Made by a program: the position numbers and the translations under genes. A DNA stretch of 64,000 nucleotides from positions 248,001 through 312,000 of the forward strand of contig NZ_WVHP01000002.1 of the NCBI RefSeq assembly GCF_009834765.1. The letters are read 5' to 3'. The DNA is from Saccharibacter sp. EH611 (GTDB lineage Bacteria > Pseudomonadota > Alphaproteobacteria > Acetobacterales > Acetobacteraceae). Below, piece after piece: positions 62,611 to 64,000 of this stretch; position 1 is the first letter of the stretch, and each line of letters opens with the position of its first letter. The notes below the pieces were generated by a model, which made no database searches, was not told the DNA's origin, and saw only the letters and a program-made list of their open reading frames with translations.

Positions 62611-63971
62611 GATAACGTCCTTGGCAAACTCTCAAGATGAGACCGCATAAGAGTCTTACGATGGCTATCCAACCATTCCTCACAACACAAAAACGTGCCG
62701 TCCACCTGTCCGGGCATTGCTTGGTCGTCAAGGTTACAGTCCCGCTGTGTTAACAAGGCTGGATCAAACGCCCCCAAAACAGCGGCGACATAATGGAAAA
62801 TACCCGCCTCATGCTCAGCATAAGCAGGGTGCCGCGGGTTCCCTAAATAGGAAACGGCAGAGCGTAGCGCCTCTTCTAGAAAGGTCTTTTGCTGGCGCGT
62901 TGACGGCACCACCACTACGGACATCGTAAATCCATACCGTATCTTATGCCCCTCCGGCAGCTCTGCCCCTAGAAACGCACCATGTTTGTTTGCTTGAGGG
63001 GCGTCATCTCCCTCAAAAACATGTTCAACAGGCGCCCCTAGCGAGGCCCCCTGAGCAAAGCGTCGTAACGTCTTGTCGAGAGGTCGCGTCACAAGGACAG
63101 AGCTTTTTAAGCAAACAACAGGTGCGTACTCATCAAACATCCCACTCGCCAGAGACGCTAAGAGAGGCATTGCCTTGTCACGCTCTCCACTCATACACAA
63201 ACGTACCAAGCGATGACGCCCCTTCAACTCAGCAGGAATAAACGCTTCAACACGCTGAGCAGGCATAGCTGATGCAATACACACATCCCCTTGATAGCGT
63301 CCGCATTCGACCAAACTGCGAAGAGAAAGCGCTAATTCTGCGAGCTGTTCTGTCTGTGTTAGGGAGTAAAAGACCACCGGTTTATAAGGGACGGCCCGAT
63401 GAATGGAACGCTCAGCCATAACCAGCAGCTCCTGTTGTGACAGGCGCAACCGCTCTCGAGCCGCTATGAGGAAGTCTTTAAACTCAACCACCAAACGGCC
63501 AAAATGAACCTCCCATATCGTGCTTTCGCCGCTACAGGCCTGCGCTAAGCGTTGATTATCTCCAAGCACCCAGCGTTCTTTCATAACGTGCCAAAGGGCG
63601 CGCACATCATCACCGTCCAACAAACGGAAACGACATTCACGCCGATGAGCCATCGCACCAAAAGGGGTTATCGCTCCGGAGAGTTGTGCATGAAAATAAC
63701 CATCTAGCCCAGTGAGGCGACAAATGCCCGCATCGAAAAGATCGCCCTCCACCTCAATACGAGCTTCAGGAACGCAACGATCAAAACAGCCTGCATTAAT
63801 GTCATACCACCACTGCTCAGGCGTATGCGTTACAAGGTTCCACCCTCCATTATACCACTGAAGTGACACAACATGAGTGAGGTCTGCCAGAGTGTCTAAA
63901 GCTCGCGCAATAAGTTTGCCATGTTCCATACATAGAACGCGCAGATCGTAAGTCAGAAGGGCAGAGGTCAT
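62607..63971 (-). CDS. Paralogue of the neighbouring glycosyltransferase, DxD lost
   Basis: A 454-residue protein, collinear with the 61210-62610 product: both start ALxTxDxRVxC, share a WYD motif near residue 55, an ELLxMAERxxxRAxxYxPxVxY block near residue 190, and the same length to the active site. Where the neighbour has D289-G-D291 this one has K289-S-S291 (LKSSVLV). FNTGVFLVP becomes FTMSVVVVP, HEQSV becomes HEAGI, and the terminal HFWCYGG block is replaced. It is therefore predicted catalytically dead, perhaps a partner or regulator of the active copy. Start at 63971 (MTSALLTYD) aligns with the neighbour; 63989 is the alternative. Confidence 0.6.
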   Translation of the reverse strand: MTSALLTYDLRVLCMEHGKLIARALDTLADLTHVVSLQWYNGGWNLVTHTPEQWWYDINAGCFDRCVPEARIEVEGDLFDAGICRLTGLDGYFHAQLSGAITPFGAMAHRRECRFRLLDGDDVRALWHVMKERWVLGDNQRLAQACSGESTIWEVHFGRLVVEFKDFLIAARERLRLSQQELLVMAERSIHRAVPYKPVVFYSLTQTEQLAELALSLRSLVECGRYQGDVCIASAMPAQRVEAFIPAELKGRHRLVRLCMSGERDKAMPLLASLASGMFDEYAPVVCLKSSVLVTRPLDKTLRRFAQGASLGAPVEHVFEGDDAPQANKHGAFLGAELPEGHKIRYGFTMSVVVVPSTRQQKTFLEEALRSAVSYLGNPRHPAYAEHEAGIFHYVAAVLGAFDPALLTQRDCNLDDQAMPGQVDGTFLCCEEWLDSHRKTLMRSHLESLPRTLS

Positions 63972-64000
63972 CACATGCCGGCTCCCCACAACTCCTTCAC

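Overview
The window is bacterial chromosome from an acetic acid bacterium (Alphaproteobacteria, family Acetobacteraceae). The basis is the division and cell wall (dcw) cluster ending ftsQ-ftsA-ftsZ-lpxC with a bamD-recN-ligA tail, the ispH-thrB-rnhA string, a GapR (DUF2312) protein, and protein sequences of acetobacterial character. The genus cannot be fixed from sequence alone; Bombella, Saccharibacter or Gluconobacter relatives are guesses. Genes are dense, many with 4-base ATGA overlaps, and most of the window looks like ordinary core genome of about half G+C.

Left part (1-21.6 kb). The window opens inside a UdgX-type uracil-DNA glycosylase gene, then a FUSC-family exporter, then a complete type I restriction-modification operon (hsdM-hsdS-hsdR) ending beside tRNA-Ser(CGA). 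Next come rplU-rpmA-obgE-proB. On the minus strand lie lutA-lutB-lutC (L-lactate to pyruvate) and alsD-alsS (pyruvate to acetolactate to acetoin), with a divergent LysR regulator and a dyad in the shared promoter region. These five enzyme genes form a lactate/pyruvate/acetoin module. gapR, zwf, an unrecognised one-helix membrane protein and the RNase P RNA follow.

Centre (22.2-47.5 kb). A full dcw cluster on the plus strand: mraZ, rsmH, ftsL, ftsI, murE, murF, mraY, murD, ftsW, murG, murC, murB, ddl, ftsQ, ftsA, ftsZ, then lpxC, bamD, recN and ligA. It builds meso-DAP peptidoglycan precursors, the divisome, lipid A and outer-membrane assembly. A textbook MraZ operator (three TGGGA repeats at 10-bp period) precedes mraZ. 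FtsL has an unusual His/Ser-rich C-terminal tail.

Right part (47.5-64 kb). A CNNM/CorC-type membrane protein, a DUF885 protein and a nicotinamidase are followed on the minus strand by a secreted glucoamylase-fold glycoside hydrolase and an alginate-export-type porin. Upstream of the porin is a gene-free island of roughly 20% G+C, then a small XRE regulator with a perfect 19-bp palindrome in front of it. tRNA-Arg, tRNA-Pro, xanthine phosphoribosyltransferase and two tandem tRNA-Asn genes follow, then MOSC, rnhA, thrB, ispH, a lipoprotein gene, and two overlapping paralogues resembling GT-A glycosyltransferases. One of these keeps a DxD motif and the other has lost it at exactly the same residue position.

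The best candidates for new biology are the glycosyltransferase / pseudo-glycosyltransferase pair (61.2-64.0 kb), the AT-rich island with its regulator and palindrome (54.6-55.8 kb), the hydrolase/porin pair, the FtsL tail, and the 23-bp tandem repeat between gapR and zwf.
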